The translations under genes were made by a program, and so were the position numbers. From Neolewinella lacunae (GTDB lineage Bacteria; Bacteroidota; Bacteroidia; Chitinophagales; Saprospiraceae), in the NCBI RefSeq assembly GCF_014349155.1, contig NZ_JACSIT010000139.1:1-40620 (forward strand): a stretch of DNA of 40,620 nt, read 5' to 3'. Numbering within the stretch: the first letter of the stretch is position 1; every line of letters starts with the position of its first letter. Positions 15,642 through 23,366 of the stretch are shown here, one piece after another. The notes under the pieces are model-generated. The model saw only the letters and a list, made by a program, of their open reading frames with translations, searched no databases and was not told the DNA's origin.

Positions 15642-15657
15642 TTCGAACATGTTCGAA
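15642..15657. other. 16-bp perfect palindrome
   Basis: TTCGAACATGTTCGAA is a perfect palindrome in the gap between dnaE (ending 15719) and the T9SS protein (starting 15485). It resembles a regulator operator. It is shorter by two than a Gram-positive LexA box (CGAAC-N4-GTTCG). A diverged member of the GCAGGTGC repeat family (about 15611-15623) lies next to it. Confidence 0.5.
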
Positions 15658-15718
15658 GGTTCTTTTTTATGGCCCCAAGCCTCCCAAGACACCCTCAAGG
15701 CACAACCCAGGCAAATCA

Positions 15719-18700
15719 CTACCCCCGCACCGCACTCTCCAGCCGGTAGGTAATCCCCAGGCGTTCTACTTCCCGGACGAAGTCGGTATCCGCCTCCACC
15801 GTCCGCTTGAGGGAGAACATTTTCAGCTGTACGTCCTCTTCGCGGTCGTAGAAGACCATGCGGAGCTTCTGTTGCCCGGGGAAGCGCTGGCACAGGTCGT
15901 CGAGGGCCACCACCATGCGTTCGTTGAGGTCTTCGAGGGGCAGCTTCAAAACGATGGCTTCGGTCATTTCCCGGCCCACACCTTCGAGGAGTTTGACGTC
16001 GGAGATGTTCAGTTCCAGCTCTTCGCTGTTCCACTTTTTGCGGTAGGTAGCCGTCAGGAACAGGGCCGTTCCCTGGTGGAGGATGTGGCGGTATTTCTGG
16101 TAATCTTCGCCGAAGAGCTTGAATTCCAGCGTGGCGTCGTAGTCGCCCAACTCAAAAATCCCCCAGCCGTTGCCGTTTTTGCTGACCATGTGGCGGGCCC
16201 CGACGATCATTCCGGCCAGGCGGACGGTACTGCGGCCGTACTTGATGGGGTTGACTTCCCCGAGGCTGCAAGTGACGTAGTTGTCGATTTCCAGTTTGTA
16301 GCCGTCCAGGGGGTGGCCGGAGACGTAGACGCCGGTAATTTCTTTCTCCCGGGCGAGCTTTTCGGGCAGGAGCCATTCCTTGGCTTCTGGCGGCGTGGGC
16401 TCGTCGGGCAGGATCTCCGCCTGAAAGGCCCCGAAGAGGGAGCTGGCCGCCGAGGCCAGCTGGGCGTGGTAGGCGTTGGCGTACTTGGTAACGTGCTCCA
16501 GGTAGCTGTCAAACTTCTCACTGGGGGCAAAGTACTGGGCGCGGTGGACGTTCTGGAAGCAGTCGAAGGCCCCGGCGTCCACCAGTGCCTCCAGCACCCG
16601 CTTATTGATGGCACCGGGTTCGATGCGCTGCAGGAGGTTGAACAGGCTGGTAAACGGACCCGACTTGCGGGCGTCAAGGATGGCCTCTACTGGCCCCTCC
16701 CCTACTCCTTTCAGGGCCGTCATCCCGATGCGGATGGCCCCTTTTTTGTTGACCGAGAAGTCGGCCTGCGATTCGTTGATGTCGGGCCCGAGCACGGGAA
16801 CGTCCATCCGCTTGCACTCGCGCAGGAAGAAGGTCAGCTTCGTCTGGTCCGATTTGTTGTGGGTCAGTACCGAAGCCATGTACTCAGCCGGGTAGTGGGC
16901 CTTGAGGTAGGCGGTTTGGTAGGCCACCAGGGCGTAGCAGGTCGAGTGCGACTTATTAAAGGCGTAGGAGGCGAAGGCTTCCCAGTCTTTCCAGATTTTG
17001 CCGAGTTTGTCTTCGGGGTGGCCGTTCGCCGTGCCACCAGCGATGAAGCTGGGGTACATCTTATCGAGGACGGCCTTTTGCTTTTTACCCATGGCTTTGC
17101 GGAGGGTATCCGCTTCGCCCTTGGTGAAATTGGCCAACTTCTGCGACAACAACATTACTTGCTCCTGGTAGACGCAGTTGTGCAGTAAGATGTTATTCCC
17201 TACATAATTATGGATGCCTTCAACGGTGATGTCGTAGACCTTTTCATTGCCGGCGGGGGTGATGGAGATGATTTCGTCCCAGATTACTTGGGAGGATGAC
17301 TCCCTAGGTCCATCGTTGTAGTTAGACCCCTCCCCCGGCCCCTCCCCACAGGGGAGGGGGGACCCAGGAGCCGACGAACTATGTTTTGAGGAAAGGTTTT
17401 TGCTGAAGCTGAAGACCTCTACAGGATAGGGCAGTGGCCGGTCTTCAGCACTACATACCGCTTCGGTCAGCCGCTGGATAACTGAGGGTAAATCGTTTCG
17501 TATCTCTTCATTTGTAAAGCGAATGGTACGGTAGCCAACTGCTGCAAATTTTGCGTCCCGCTCGGCATCGCTAAGCATCATCTCGGGCCTTTGATGGTAA
17601 GCACCATCAACTTCAACCACAATTCGCTTCTGAAGACAAATGAAATCCGGGATACAATCTCCCATTGGTTTTTGGCGCTGGAAAGTGTAGCCCGCAATCT
17701 TTCCATTGCGAACCACTAGCCACATAATGCGCTCCGCAAGGGTTGGCGCCTTACGCATTCCCTTCGCATAAGCATACACGGCTCTAGTAACTGCCGTGGG
17801 AACCTCCCAATAATCATGCGTAACCACACCATCAGCATAAGGCGCATTATTCCGGAGTCCTAACGCAGCATGCAGACGCTCCAGCCCTGTAACATCCTTC
17901 CTTTGCAATGTATAGGTCAAATCCTGGGAGTCCCCCCTCCCCTGTGGGGAGGGGCCGGGGGTGGGGTAAATGGAAGCGGAGAAATCACGGCCAAAACCAG
18001 CACCACCCCTTTGCAAACATTCAAGACCAGGCTCGCCATCCCCCCTCCCCTGTGGGACCGGCGAAGCCAGCCGCGTAGCGCACGGGCCGGGGGAGGGGTA
18101 AAATGAGACTGAGAGATCCCTGCCCAAAGTAGGATTCACACGCTCCATCTTCCCAACATCTTCCCTCTGCAAACATTCAAGACCAGGCTCGCCATCCCCC
18201 CTCTCCTGTGGGACCGGCGAAGCCAGCCGCGTAGCGCACGGGCCGGGGGAGGGGTAAAATAAGTCTGAGAGATCCCTGCCCAAAGTAGGATTCACACGCT
18301 CCATCTTCCCAACATCTTCCCTCTGCAAACATTCAAGACCAGGCTCGCCATCCCCCCTCCCCTGTGGGACCGGCGAAGCCAGCCGCGTAGCGCACGGGCC
18401 GGGGGAGGGGTAAATGGAAGCGGAAGATTCAACCGAGGAGTAAACATTCCTCCCCAACACCCCCCGCGGCGTACCAATAAAACTCCCAACCCCCAAATCA
18501 CGCAACTCCCGCCAGCCATCTTCGGTAAGCACCCGGTGGTTCTCCGTCATTTTAACGCGCTTGCCCGACCGTAAAACCACCTCAAAAACCGGTTTCACCC
18601 CGTTGCACACCCAGTGGGTGAGCCAACCAGTGGCTTGCTGGTTTTCGGCATCCACGCCCTGACACAGGAAGTCTCCCACGCGGTGCTCCAACTCGTCAAT

Positions 18701-20848
18701 CCGTACCCGCTTACCGCTCACCGCATCGTGTACCAGGGTATCACCCGTTACACAAATGCCGTAGGTTTCGTGCAGGTATTCCTCCATCGCGGGCAGGTCA
18801 TACACGATTTCGTTCCTCCCATGCTTCCGCTCAATAAACTCCGGAATGTACTCCAGCGGGCCGGGGCGGTACAGCGCGTTCATGGCAATCAAGTCGTCGA
18901 AAGTCGTCGGCTTGAGGTTTTTCATGTGCTTCTGCATCCCGCCGGATTCGTACTGGAAAATCCCGTTGGTCTCGCCGCGCTGGAAGAGCTCGTAGGTTTT
19001 TTCGTCGTCCAGGGGGATGGCGTCCACGTCGATGTCCACGCCGTGGTTTTCCTTGATCATCGCCAGGGCGTCCTTGATGATGGTCAGGGTCTTGAGGCCC
19101 AGGAAGTCCATCTTCAGCAATCCCGCGCTTTCGGCCACCGAGTTGTCGTACTGAGAAACGTACATGCCCGTGTCCTTATCCGCCGTCACGGGAACGTGCT
19201 CCGTGATGTTGCTCGGCGTGATGACGACCCCACAGGCGTGAATACCGGTGTTGCGCACCGAACCCTCCAGCTTCTGGGCCATGCGGATCATCTCCCCGAT
19301 CTGGTTTTGCCCCTGCGCCAGCTCGCGGAAGGCGTAGGCCCGGTCAATGTCCTCACTGTTCATCTTGCCCTTCAGCTTGGGGTCGATGTCGTTCTTGGCC
19401 AGAACCTGGCCCAGCGAGGCCCCGAGTTGCTGGGGGAAAGACTTCGCTACGCGGTCAACTTCACTCAGGGGGACGTCCATCACCCGGCCAACGTCCCGCA
19501 GCGACGACTTCGCCGCCATCGTGCCGTAGGTGACGATCTGGGCCACCTGTTCCTGCCCGTATTTGTCGATGACGTAGTCGATGACTTTCTGCCGTCCCAC
19601 GTCGTCGAAGTCGATGTCAATATCGGGCATGCTCACCCGCTCGGGGTTGAGGAAACGTTCGAAGAGCAGGTCGTACTTGATGGGATCCACGTTGGTAATC
19701 CCCACGCAGTAGGCCACCGCCGAGCCCGCCGCCGAGCCCCGGCCCGGACCCACACTCACGCCCATCTGCCGCGCGGCAGTCGTGAAGTCTTGCACGATGA
19801 GGAAGTACCCGGGGTAGCCCGAAGCCTTGATGACGTCGAGCTCAAAATCCAGCCGCTCGCGGGTCTTTTCGGTGATCTCGCCGTAGCGTTTGCGCGCGCC
19901 CTCGTAGGTGAGGTGGCGCAGGTACTCATCCTGGCTGCTGAAGTTCGGCGGCATCGGGAAGTTGGGCAGCAGTACGTCGCTGGCCAACTGCAGGGTCTCA
20001 ATTTTGTCGTACACCTCCAGGGTATTGGCCACGCTCTCCGGCACGTCGCGGAAGAGGTTGGCCATCTCGATCTGCTGCTTGAAGTAGAAATCGGAACTGG
20101 GGAATTTGAAGCGCGTCGGGTCGTCCATCAAACTGCCCGTGTTGACGCAGAGGAGGATGTCGTGGGGCAAAAAGTCGTCTTCTTCGACGTAGTGACTGTC
20201 GTTGGTGCAGATCACTTTGACGTTGTACTTCTTAGCCAGCAGGAGCAGTTTCTGGTTGACGTCCTCCTGGCTGATGCCCAGTCCGTCGATGTCTTCCATG
20301 CCGCGGTGGCGCTGGATTTCGATGTAGTAGTCTTCGCCAAACACGTCGAGCCACCAGCGCAGGGCCTCTTCGGCGGCCTCGTCTTTGCGTTGCAGCAGCA
20401 GCTGGGGGATTTCCGCACCAATGCAGCAGCTCGTCACCACCAGCCCCTCGTGGTATTTCAGGATGAGCTCTTTATCGATGCGGGGGTATTTGCCGTAGAG
20501 GCCTTCGATGTAGCCGATGCTGCAGAGTTTGCTGAGGTTGATGTAGCCCTGCTTGTTCTTGGCCAGCATCAGCTGGTGGTAGCGGTTGTCTTTTTCGCCG
20601 GCCGCGCGGCTGAAGACCTTCTTGTGGCGGTCTTCCACCAGGTAAAACTCGCAGCCCAGCATGGGTTTGATGCCGCGCTTGGTGGCCTCGTTGACAAACT
20701 TGAAGGCGCCAAACATGTTGCCGTGGTCGGTCAGCGCCACGCCCTTTTGCCCGTCGGCCACGGCCTTATCCATCATCGTCCCAATCTCGGCGGCACCGTC
20801 GAGGAGGGAGTACTGGGTATGGCAATGCAGGTGGCAAAATTCGGGCAT
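15719..20848 (-). CDS. dnaE: DNA polymerase III alpha subunit with intein
   Basis: The precursor is 1709 residues; removing the 526-residue intein leaves 1183, normal for DnaE1. This is the replicative polymerase catalytic subunit. The N-terminal PHP domain starts at FCHLHCHTQYSLLDGAAEI. The catalytic aspartates lie in MPDIDIDF (Asp409 and Asp411), with a third in KMDFLGLKTL. A helix-hairpin-helix region and a C-terminal OB fold (RLAGMIVGARHM ... GWGIFELGDYDATLEFKLFG) follow. ATG 20848 is chosen because the PHP motif starts five codons later and the longer frame runs through repeats. The intein interrupts the polymerase core between ETYGI and CVYQEQVM. The Synechocystis-type split-intein site (here SYAFNKSHS) is empty. 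Confidence 0.96.
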   Translation of the reverse strand: MPEFCHLHCHTQYSLLDGAAEIGTMMDKAVADGQKGVALTDHGNMFGAFKFVNEATKRGIKPMLGCEFYLVEDRHKKVFSRAAGEKDNRYHQLMLAKNKQGYINLSKLCSIGYIEGLYGKYPRIDKELILKYHEGLVVTSCCIGAEIPQLLLQRKDEAAEEALRWWLDVFGEDYYIEIQRHRGMEDIDGLGISQEDVNQKLLLLAKKYNVKVICTNDSHYVEEDDFLPHDILLCVNTGSLMDDPTRFKFPSSDFYFKQQIEMANLFRDVPESVANTLEVYDKIETLQLASDVLLPNFPMPPNFSSQDEYLRHLTYEGARKRYGEITEKTRERLDFELDVIKASGYPGYFLIVQDFTTAARQMGVSVGPGRGSAAGSAVAYCVGITNVDPIKYDLLFERFLNPERVSMPDIDIDFDDVGRQKVIDYVIDKYGQEQVAQIVTYGTMAAKSSLRDVGRVMDVPLSEVDRVAKSFPQQLGASLGQVLAKNDIDPKLKGKMNSEDIDRAYAFRELAQGQNQIGEMIRMAQKLEGSVRNTGIHACGVVITPSNITEHVPVTADKDTGMYVSQYDNSVAESAGLLKMDFLGLKTLTIIKDALAMIKENHGVDIDVDAIPLDDEKTYELFQRGETNGIFQYESGGMQKHMKNLKPTTFDDLIAMNALYRPGPLEYIPEFIERKHGRNEIVYDLPAMEEYLHETYGICVTGDTLVHDAVSGKRVRIDELEHRVGDFLCQGVDAENQQATGWLTHWVCNGVKPVFEVVLRSGKRVKMTENHRVLTEDGWRELRDLGVGSFIGTPRGVLGRNVYSSVESSASIYPSPGPCATRLASPVPQGRGDGEPGLECLQREDVGKMERVNPTLGRDLSDLFYPSPGPCATRLASPVPQERGDGEPGLECLQREDVGKMERVNPTLGRDLSVSFYPSPGPCATRLASPVPQGRGDGEPGLECLQRGGAGFGRDFSASIYPTPGPSPQGRGDSQDLTYTLQRKDVTGLERLHAALGLRNNAPYADGVVTHDYWEVPTAVTRAVYAYAKGMRKAPTLAERIMWLVVRNGKIAGYTFQRQKPMGDCIPDFICLQKRIVVEVDGAYHQRPEMMLSDAERDAKFAAVGYRTIRFTNEEIRNDLPSVIQRLTEAVCSAEDRPLPYPVEVFSFSKNLSSKHSSSAPGSPLPCGEGPGEGSNYNDGPRESSSQVIWDEIISITPAGNEKVYDITVEGIHNYVGNNILLHNCVYQEQVMLLSQKLANFTKGEADTLRKAMGKKQKAVLDKMYPSFIAGGTANGHPEDKLGKIWKDWEAFASYAFNKSHSTCYALVAYQTAYLKAHYPAEYMASVLTHNKSDQTKLTFFLRECKRMDVPVLGPDINESQADFSVNKKGAIRIGMTALKGVGEGPVEAILDARKSGPFTSLFNLLQRIEPGAINKRVLEALVDAGAFDCFQNVHRAQYFAPSEKFDSYLEHVTKYANAYHAQLASAASSLFGAFQAEILPDEPTPPEAKEWLLPEKLAREKEITGVYVSGHPLDGYKLEIDNYVTCSLGEVNPIKYGRSTVRLAGMIVGARHMVSKNGNGWGIFELGDYDATLEFKLFGEDYQKYRHILHQGTALFLTATYRKKWNSEELELNISDVKLLEGVGREMTEAIVLKLPLEDLNERMVVALDDLCQRFPGQQKLRMVFYDREEDVQLKMFSLKRTVEADTDFVREVERLGITYRLESAVRG
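17327..17361. repeat. GC-rich palindrome inside intein, reverse orientation
   Basis: It belongs to the family at 3043 and 9003 but is translated in the opposite direction, giving the intein residues SPLPCGEGPGEGS just before block F. Confidence 0.85.
17931..17966. repeat. GC-rich palindrome inside intein, short form
   Basis: cccctcccctgtggggaggg continues as ccgggggtgggg. It is translated as YPTPGPSPQGRG and represents the palindrome without the internal 'CATRLASPV' insert of the neighbouring tandem copies. Confidence 0.85.
18009..18476 (-). repeat. 156-bp tandem triplication inside the intein
   Basis: Units start near 18009, 18165 and 18321 with a 156-bp period. Each contains a palindrome enlarged by an insert (accggcgaagccagccgcg). 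At protein level, two complete 52-residue copies and a third shortened one begin YPSPGPCATRLASPVPQ and continue GRGDGEPGLECLQR at intein residues 115, 167 and 219. A fourth, diverged copy without the insert begins at 263. Copies are nearly identical, so the amplification is recent. Confidence 0.93.
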
Positions 20849-20935
20849 GGTGGGGAGACTTTTAAGGCTTGCACAAGGTACGCCGGAGACGCCTTTTTCC
20901 AACAAAAAGTTTTCCACAAGGGCTTGTTTTTCCGG

Positions 20936-21119
20936 GGCGCGGCCGCAGGTGCCGGGGCGGGGGACGGGGAGAAAGTTGGGGTCGGCCCAGCCACTGGACT
21001 TCCCTCCGCGCGGAGAACTGGGCCGACCAAAAAAACCTTGCTGCTCCCCCATTGGGGGTCGGGGGGCCAACCATCTCCCCCCTTCGGGGGGTCGGGGGGG
21101 AGCACCTGCGGCCGCGCCC
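20936..21119. repeat. Nested inverted-repeat element between dnaE and variable gene 1
   Basis: Inverted copies of the GCAGGTGC family (20938-20955 and 21076-21119) flank an inner hairpin with perfect 11-bp arms ggtcggcccag (20980-20990) and ctgggccgacc (21018-21028). The layout is MITE-like but without a known terminal signature. The 20849-21257 gap contains no gene. Confidence 0.75.
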
Positions 21120-21232
21120 TGGGGATAAGGGGCTTTTCCTGGTGGCGGCCGTAAATAGCAAGCCTCCCGCCCCTTACGCCCCCGCGCGTCTTGCCGCTCG
21201 CTCCGCGGCGGCCAGCCGGGCGGGGGCGCCGG

Positions 21233-21248
21233 GCCAGTCGGCACTGGC
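21233..21248 (-). other. Hairpin downstream of VR1
   Basis: GCCAGT-cggc-ACTGGC makes a perfect 6-bp stem with a 4-nt loop, just past the variable gene 1 stop. Small hairpins downstream of the VR are known cis elements for DGR target recognition. VR2 has only a less regular counterpart (gccag ... ctggc, about 23868-23896). Confidence 0.5.
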
Positions 21249-21271
21249 TGGCTGGGCTCACCCTGACTCTG
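21244..21271 (-). repeat. 28-nt block shared downstream of VR1 and VR2
   Basis: ctggctggctgggctcaccc and the next 8 bases are identical to 23892-23919. The TR lacks it. It spans the target-gene stop codon and marks what distinguishes the recipient VR from the donor TR. Confidence 0.85.
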
Positions 21272-22076
21272 GAACTGGGGCGGCGAGGCGGAAGCCGAGG
21301 TCGAAGTCCCGGCCGTCCGGCCTCCAGGCGTTGCGGTAGGCGCAGCGGCAGAACCCGGCGTAGACGAACCAGGAGCCGCCGCGCAGGACGCGGACCTCGG
21401 CGCGCTTAGCAGGATCGGGATCATCCACCCAAGGTTCGCTATTACGGGGATGATTGTTGTAATTGCTGTGCCAGTCGTCTTCACACCACTCCCAAACGTT
21501 GCCGCTCAGGTCGTATAACCCGAAAGCGTTTGGCGCGAGTAGTCCATTGGGCATGGTTTCTTTCTCGTTGTTGCTGTCGTACCACCCTACTTCGTCCAGC
21601 TGGTTACTACCCGCGTAAAGCGTTTCCCGTTTCCCCGCGCGGACGGCGTATTCCCATTCCGCCTCGGAGGGGAGGCGAAAATGGCCGTCCGGCTTATCCA
21701 GCAGTTCGTTGAGTACTCGACAAAATTCGTGGACATCGTCCCAGCTCACGTTTTCAATCGGGCGGTTCGGGCCGGGGAAATGGGCGGGGTTGGGGCGAAG
21801 CAATTCCTCGTCAAATTTCAGCTTTTGGGCGCTGGCTTGGGTATACACCATAGTCCACAGCGCCTGCGTAACGGGGAATTCGGCGAGGGCGAAGGGCTTG
21901 ATTACTCGGTTGTGTTTAGGTCGTTCCCAACTATTGTTTTCCTCTTCCCCTTCGTCGTTGCCCATAGTAAAGTTTTCCATTCCGGGCAGGGTGATCATGC
22001 GGAAGGCGGTCTTGTTACCGATCGTGTAGGTCTGCTGCGGGAGCGCGGTGGGGGCGAAGAGTTGGGTGGTGCGCAT
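21258..22076 (-). CDS. DGR variable protein 1 (FGE/SUMF1-type C-type lectin fold)
   Basis: A 272-residue protein with a formylglycine-generating-enzyme/SUMF1-like domain over nearly its whole length: FTMGNDEGEEENN, FPVTQALW, VSWDDVHEFCRVLNELL, RLPSEAEWEYAVRAGKRE and LSGNVWEWCEDDW. The C-terminal 45 residues are the DGR variable region (GGSWFVYAGFCRCAYRNAWR, then [15 protein letters not shown]). Such proteins use the C-type lectin fold to bind ligands through the variable surface; an enzymatic role is unlikely. No signal peptide is seen, so it is probably cytoplasmic. It lies downstream of the TR and is a close paralogue of variable protein 2. Confidence 0.93.
   Translation of the reverse strand: MRTTQLFAPTALPQQTYTIGNKTAFRMITLPGMENFTMGNDEGEEENNSWERPKHNRVIKPFALAEFPVTQALWTMVYTQASAQKLKFDEELLRPNPAHFPGPNRPIENVSWDDVHEFCRVLNELLDKPDGHFRLPSEAEWEYAVRAGKRETLYAGSNQLDEVGWYDSNNEKETMPNGLLAPNAFGLYDLSGNVWEWCEDDWHSNYNNHPRNSEPWVDDPDPAKRAEVRVLRGGSWFVYAGFCRCAYRNAWRPDGRDFDLGFRLAAPVPESG
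21275..21408 (-). repeat. DGR variable repeat VR1
   Basis: VR1 is 134 nt and aligns to the TR without gaps. All 20 substitutions fall on adenines of the TR sense strand. The 3' end (sense) is an unchanged GC-rich stretch (cttccgcctcgccgcccc), as expected for an initiation-of-mutagenic-homing region. Confidence 0.96.
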
Positions 22077-22094
22077 GAGGGGATTTGCGGTAAA

Positions 22095-22137
22095 GGGGCG
22101 GTGGGCCTTTCGCCGTAGCTACTGAGCCCACCGCCCC
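22095..22137 (-). terminator. Strong hairpin between TR and variable gene 1
   Basis: Perfect 12-bp arms (ggggcggtgggc and gcccaccgcccc) enclose a 19-nt loop, ending 18 bp before the variable gene 1 ATG. Only three T residues follow. It may end or stabilise the TR RNA, or attenuate expression of variable protein 1. Confidence 0.55.
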
Positions 22138-22140
22138 GGC

Positions 22141-22221
22141 CTAAGATAAGGCATCTTTGTCCTGATGGATCAGGAGCGGGAGTGCCTCCGGTTCAGATCC
22201 GGCCATCCGGCCGGGGGTGAG
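22141..22221 (-). ncRNA. Putative structured tail of the DGR template RNA
   Basis: The region between the TR and the 12-bp hairpin holds a small hairpin (CCTGA-tgga-TCAGG, about 22162-22175) and ccgg-rich self-complementary segments. DGR reverse transcription is known to be primed from a structured RNA downstream of the TR. The exact ends cannot be seen. Confidence 0.4.
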
Positions 22222-22355
22222 CTGGGGCGGCGAGGCGGAAGCCGAGGTTGTTGTTCCGGTTGTCCGGCCTCCTGTTGTTGCGGTAGGCGCAGCGGCAGTT
22301 CCTGGCGTTGTTGTTCCAGGAGCCGCCGCGCTGGACGCGGTTCTCGGCGCGCTTA
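22222..22355 (-). repeat. DGR template repeat (TR)
   Basis: The TR is 134 nt, intergenic, right after the reverse transcriptase. In the VR frame it reads [19 protein letters not shown] followed by [17 protein letters not shown]. It has about eleven AAC codons, the adenine-rich codon whose mutation gives the widest residue choice without stops. I count 32 adenines in the sense strand; 20 differ in VR1 and 19 in VR2. Its first three bases are the TAA stop of the reverse transcriptase gene. Confidence 0.97.
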
Positions 22356-23366
22356 TGGAGGTACCCCAGGGTAAAGATTGGTTATTTTCTGGAGATTTTT
22401 GCGGAGGGCGAGTGTGTTGGCGCGTTCCACGAAGGCGAGCAGGCTTTGGGCCTGGCGCTGGGCCTGTTTTTCGGTTAGGATTTCGTCGTTAAGGTCATTG
22501 GTTACCCTCCTGAGTTTGCGGGCAAATCTTGCGCGGCTGGCGTGCGTCAACCTGATACTGTACGGGAAAATGCGGTAGCCCAGGAAAGGTAGGCCCTTTG
22601 AGCTACGGTTTAACACGGCGGGCTTGAGGGCGCAGTGCAAATCAATGTCGATAAGCTGACGGACCTGCGCTAACGCATCCAGCAAGTAGGCTTTATCGTT
22701 GTGCCATAGCACCATGTCGTCCATATATCGAACGTAAGCCGGGCAGCGCAAACCTTGCTTTATGAACCGATCCACGGGCGTGAGGTAATGGTTGGCGAAG
22801 TACTGGCTGGTCAAATTTCCTAGCGGCAACCCTCGACCAGCAGTGACGGAGTACGTGGCGAGTATTTGATCGAAAATAGCCAGTAATGACTCATCCTTGA
22901 ACAATCGCTGAAGTTGCCCCTGAATGGTAGCGTGATGGATGGATGCGAAAAAATTTCGCACGTCCAGTTTCAGGTACCAGGCGTGTTGCTTGCAGAATTT
23001 TTGGGAGCGGAGTACGGCGGCGTGGGTCCCCTTCCCCCTCCGGCAGGCGTAGGAGTCGAAAACCTGATGCCGCTCAAAAGTTGTGTGGCAATGGTTCAAT
23101 ATGGCGTGGTGCAGGACATTATCACGAAACCTGCCTGCGCAGATTTCGCGGCGCTTGGGTTCGTGAATGATGAATTTCCGGTATCCCCCGTGTTGCAGTT
23201 CACCGCCCAGAAAACCTTGCCGGAGTTGGAGTAGCTCGCTGTCCAGGTTTTGCGTAAAGGCCAACACATCTGCACTGGCAGTTTTCCCCCTTCTGGCCTT
23301 TACGAAAGCGCTGCGCAAGTTTTCCGGTTCAGCAATCAGGGGAATAAGCTTACCGCTCCGTTTCAT
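22353..23366 (-). CDS. DGR reverse transcriptase
   Basis: A 337-residue reverse transcriptase. The fingers/palm motifs are visible: [10 protein letters not shown] (134-143), the DGR hallmark [11 protein letters not shown] (182-192), where group II introns and retrons have QGxxxSP, and the catalytic YMDDM (214-218). The GLPFLGYRI motif follows at about 258-266. No maturase, endonuclease or integrase domain is attached. It copies the TR RNA and misincorporates opposite adenines. I chose ATG 23366, which overlaps the HRDC gene end by 17 bp (translational coupling); a start at 23429 is possible but would overlap by 80 bp. Confidence 0.96.
   Translation of the reverse strand: MKRSGKLIPLIAEPENLRSAFVKARRGKTASADVLAFTQNLDSELLQLRQGFLGGELQHGGYRKFIIHEPKRREICAGRFRDNVLHHAILNHCHTTFERHQVFDSYACRRGKGTHAAVLRSQKFCKQHAWYLKLDVRNFFASIHHATIQGQLQRLFKDESLLAIFDQILATYSVTAGRGLPLGNLTSQYFANHYLTPVDRFIKQGLRCPAYVRYMDDMVLWHNDKAYLLDALAQVRQLIDIDLHCALKPAVLNRSSKGLPFLGYRIFPYSIRLTHASRARFARKLRRVTNDLNDEILTEKQAQRQAQSLLAFVERANTLALRKNLQKITNLYPGVPP

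Larger units (their letters stand above)
17177..18754 (-). other. DnaE intein with DUF559 nuclease domain
   Basis: The intein is 526 residues, in frame. Block A starts with the nucleophile Cys1 (CVTGDTLVHDAVSGKRV). Block B is KMTENHRVLTEDGW (Thr70 and His73). Block F is KVYDITVEGIHNYVGNN and block G ends ILLHN-526, followed by Cys+1 of the C-extein, so all splicing residues are present. Between the splicing halves, residues about 322-433 form a DUF559 domain, related to Vsr and PD-(D/E)XK nucleases (RKAPTLAERIMWLVVRNGKI, IPDFICLQKRIVVEVDG, YRTIRFTNEEIRNDL). No LAGLIDADG motif is seen. Residues about 115-285 and 464-478 are translated dispersed repeats. A homing role for the nuclease is inferred. 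Confidence 0.93.

Noticed and set aside
15642-15657. LexA box
   Set aside because: The spacing is CGAAC-N2-GTTCG, two bases shorter than the Gram-positive box, and no SOS gene is adjacent.
17177-18754. Frame disruption or pseudogene of dnaE
   Set aside because: The extra sequence has intact splicing motifs A, B, F and G and an uninterrupted frame, so it is an intein.
18614-21154. Very long open frame (846 codons) antisense to dnaE
   Set aside because: Shadow of GC-rich codon use; the opposite strand encodes a complete polymerase with all motifs.
20849-21484. 212-residue N-terminal extension of DnaE in the same open frame
   Set aside because: It is translated from dispersed repeats and VR1-region DNA. 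The PHP domain begins just after the ATG at 20848.
22353-23366. Retron or group II intron reverse transcriptase
   Set aside because: Motif LGNxxSQ, the HRDC partner and the adjacent TR with adenine-mutated VRs fit a DGR. No msr/msd, intron RNA domain or maturase region is seen.
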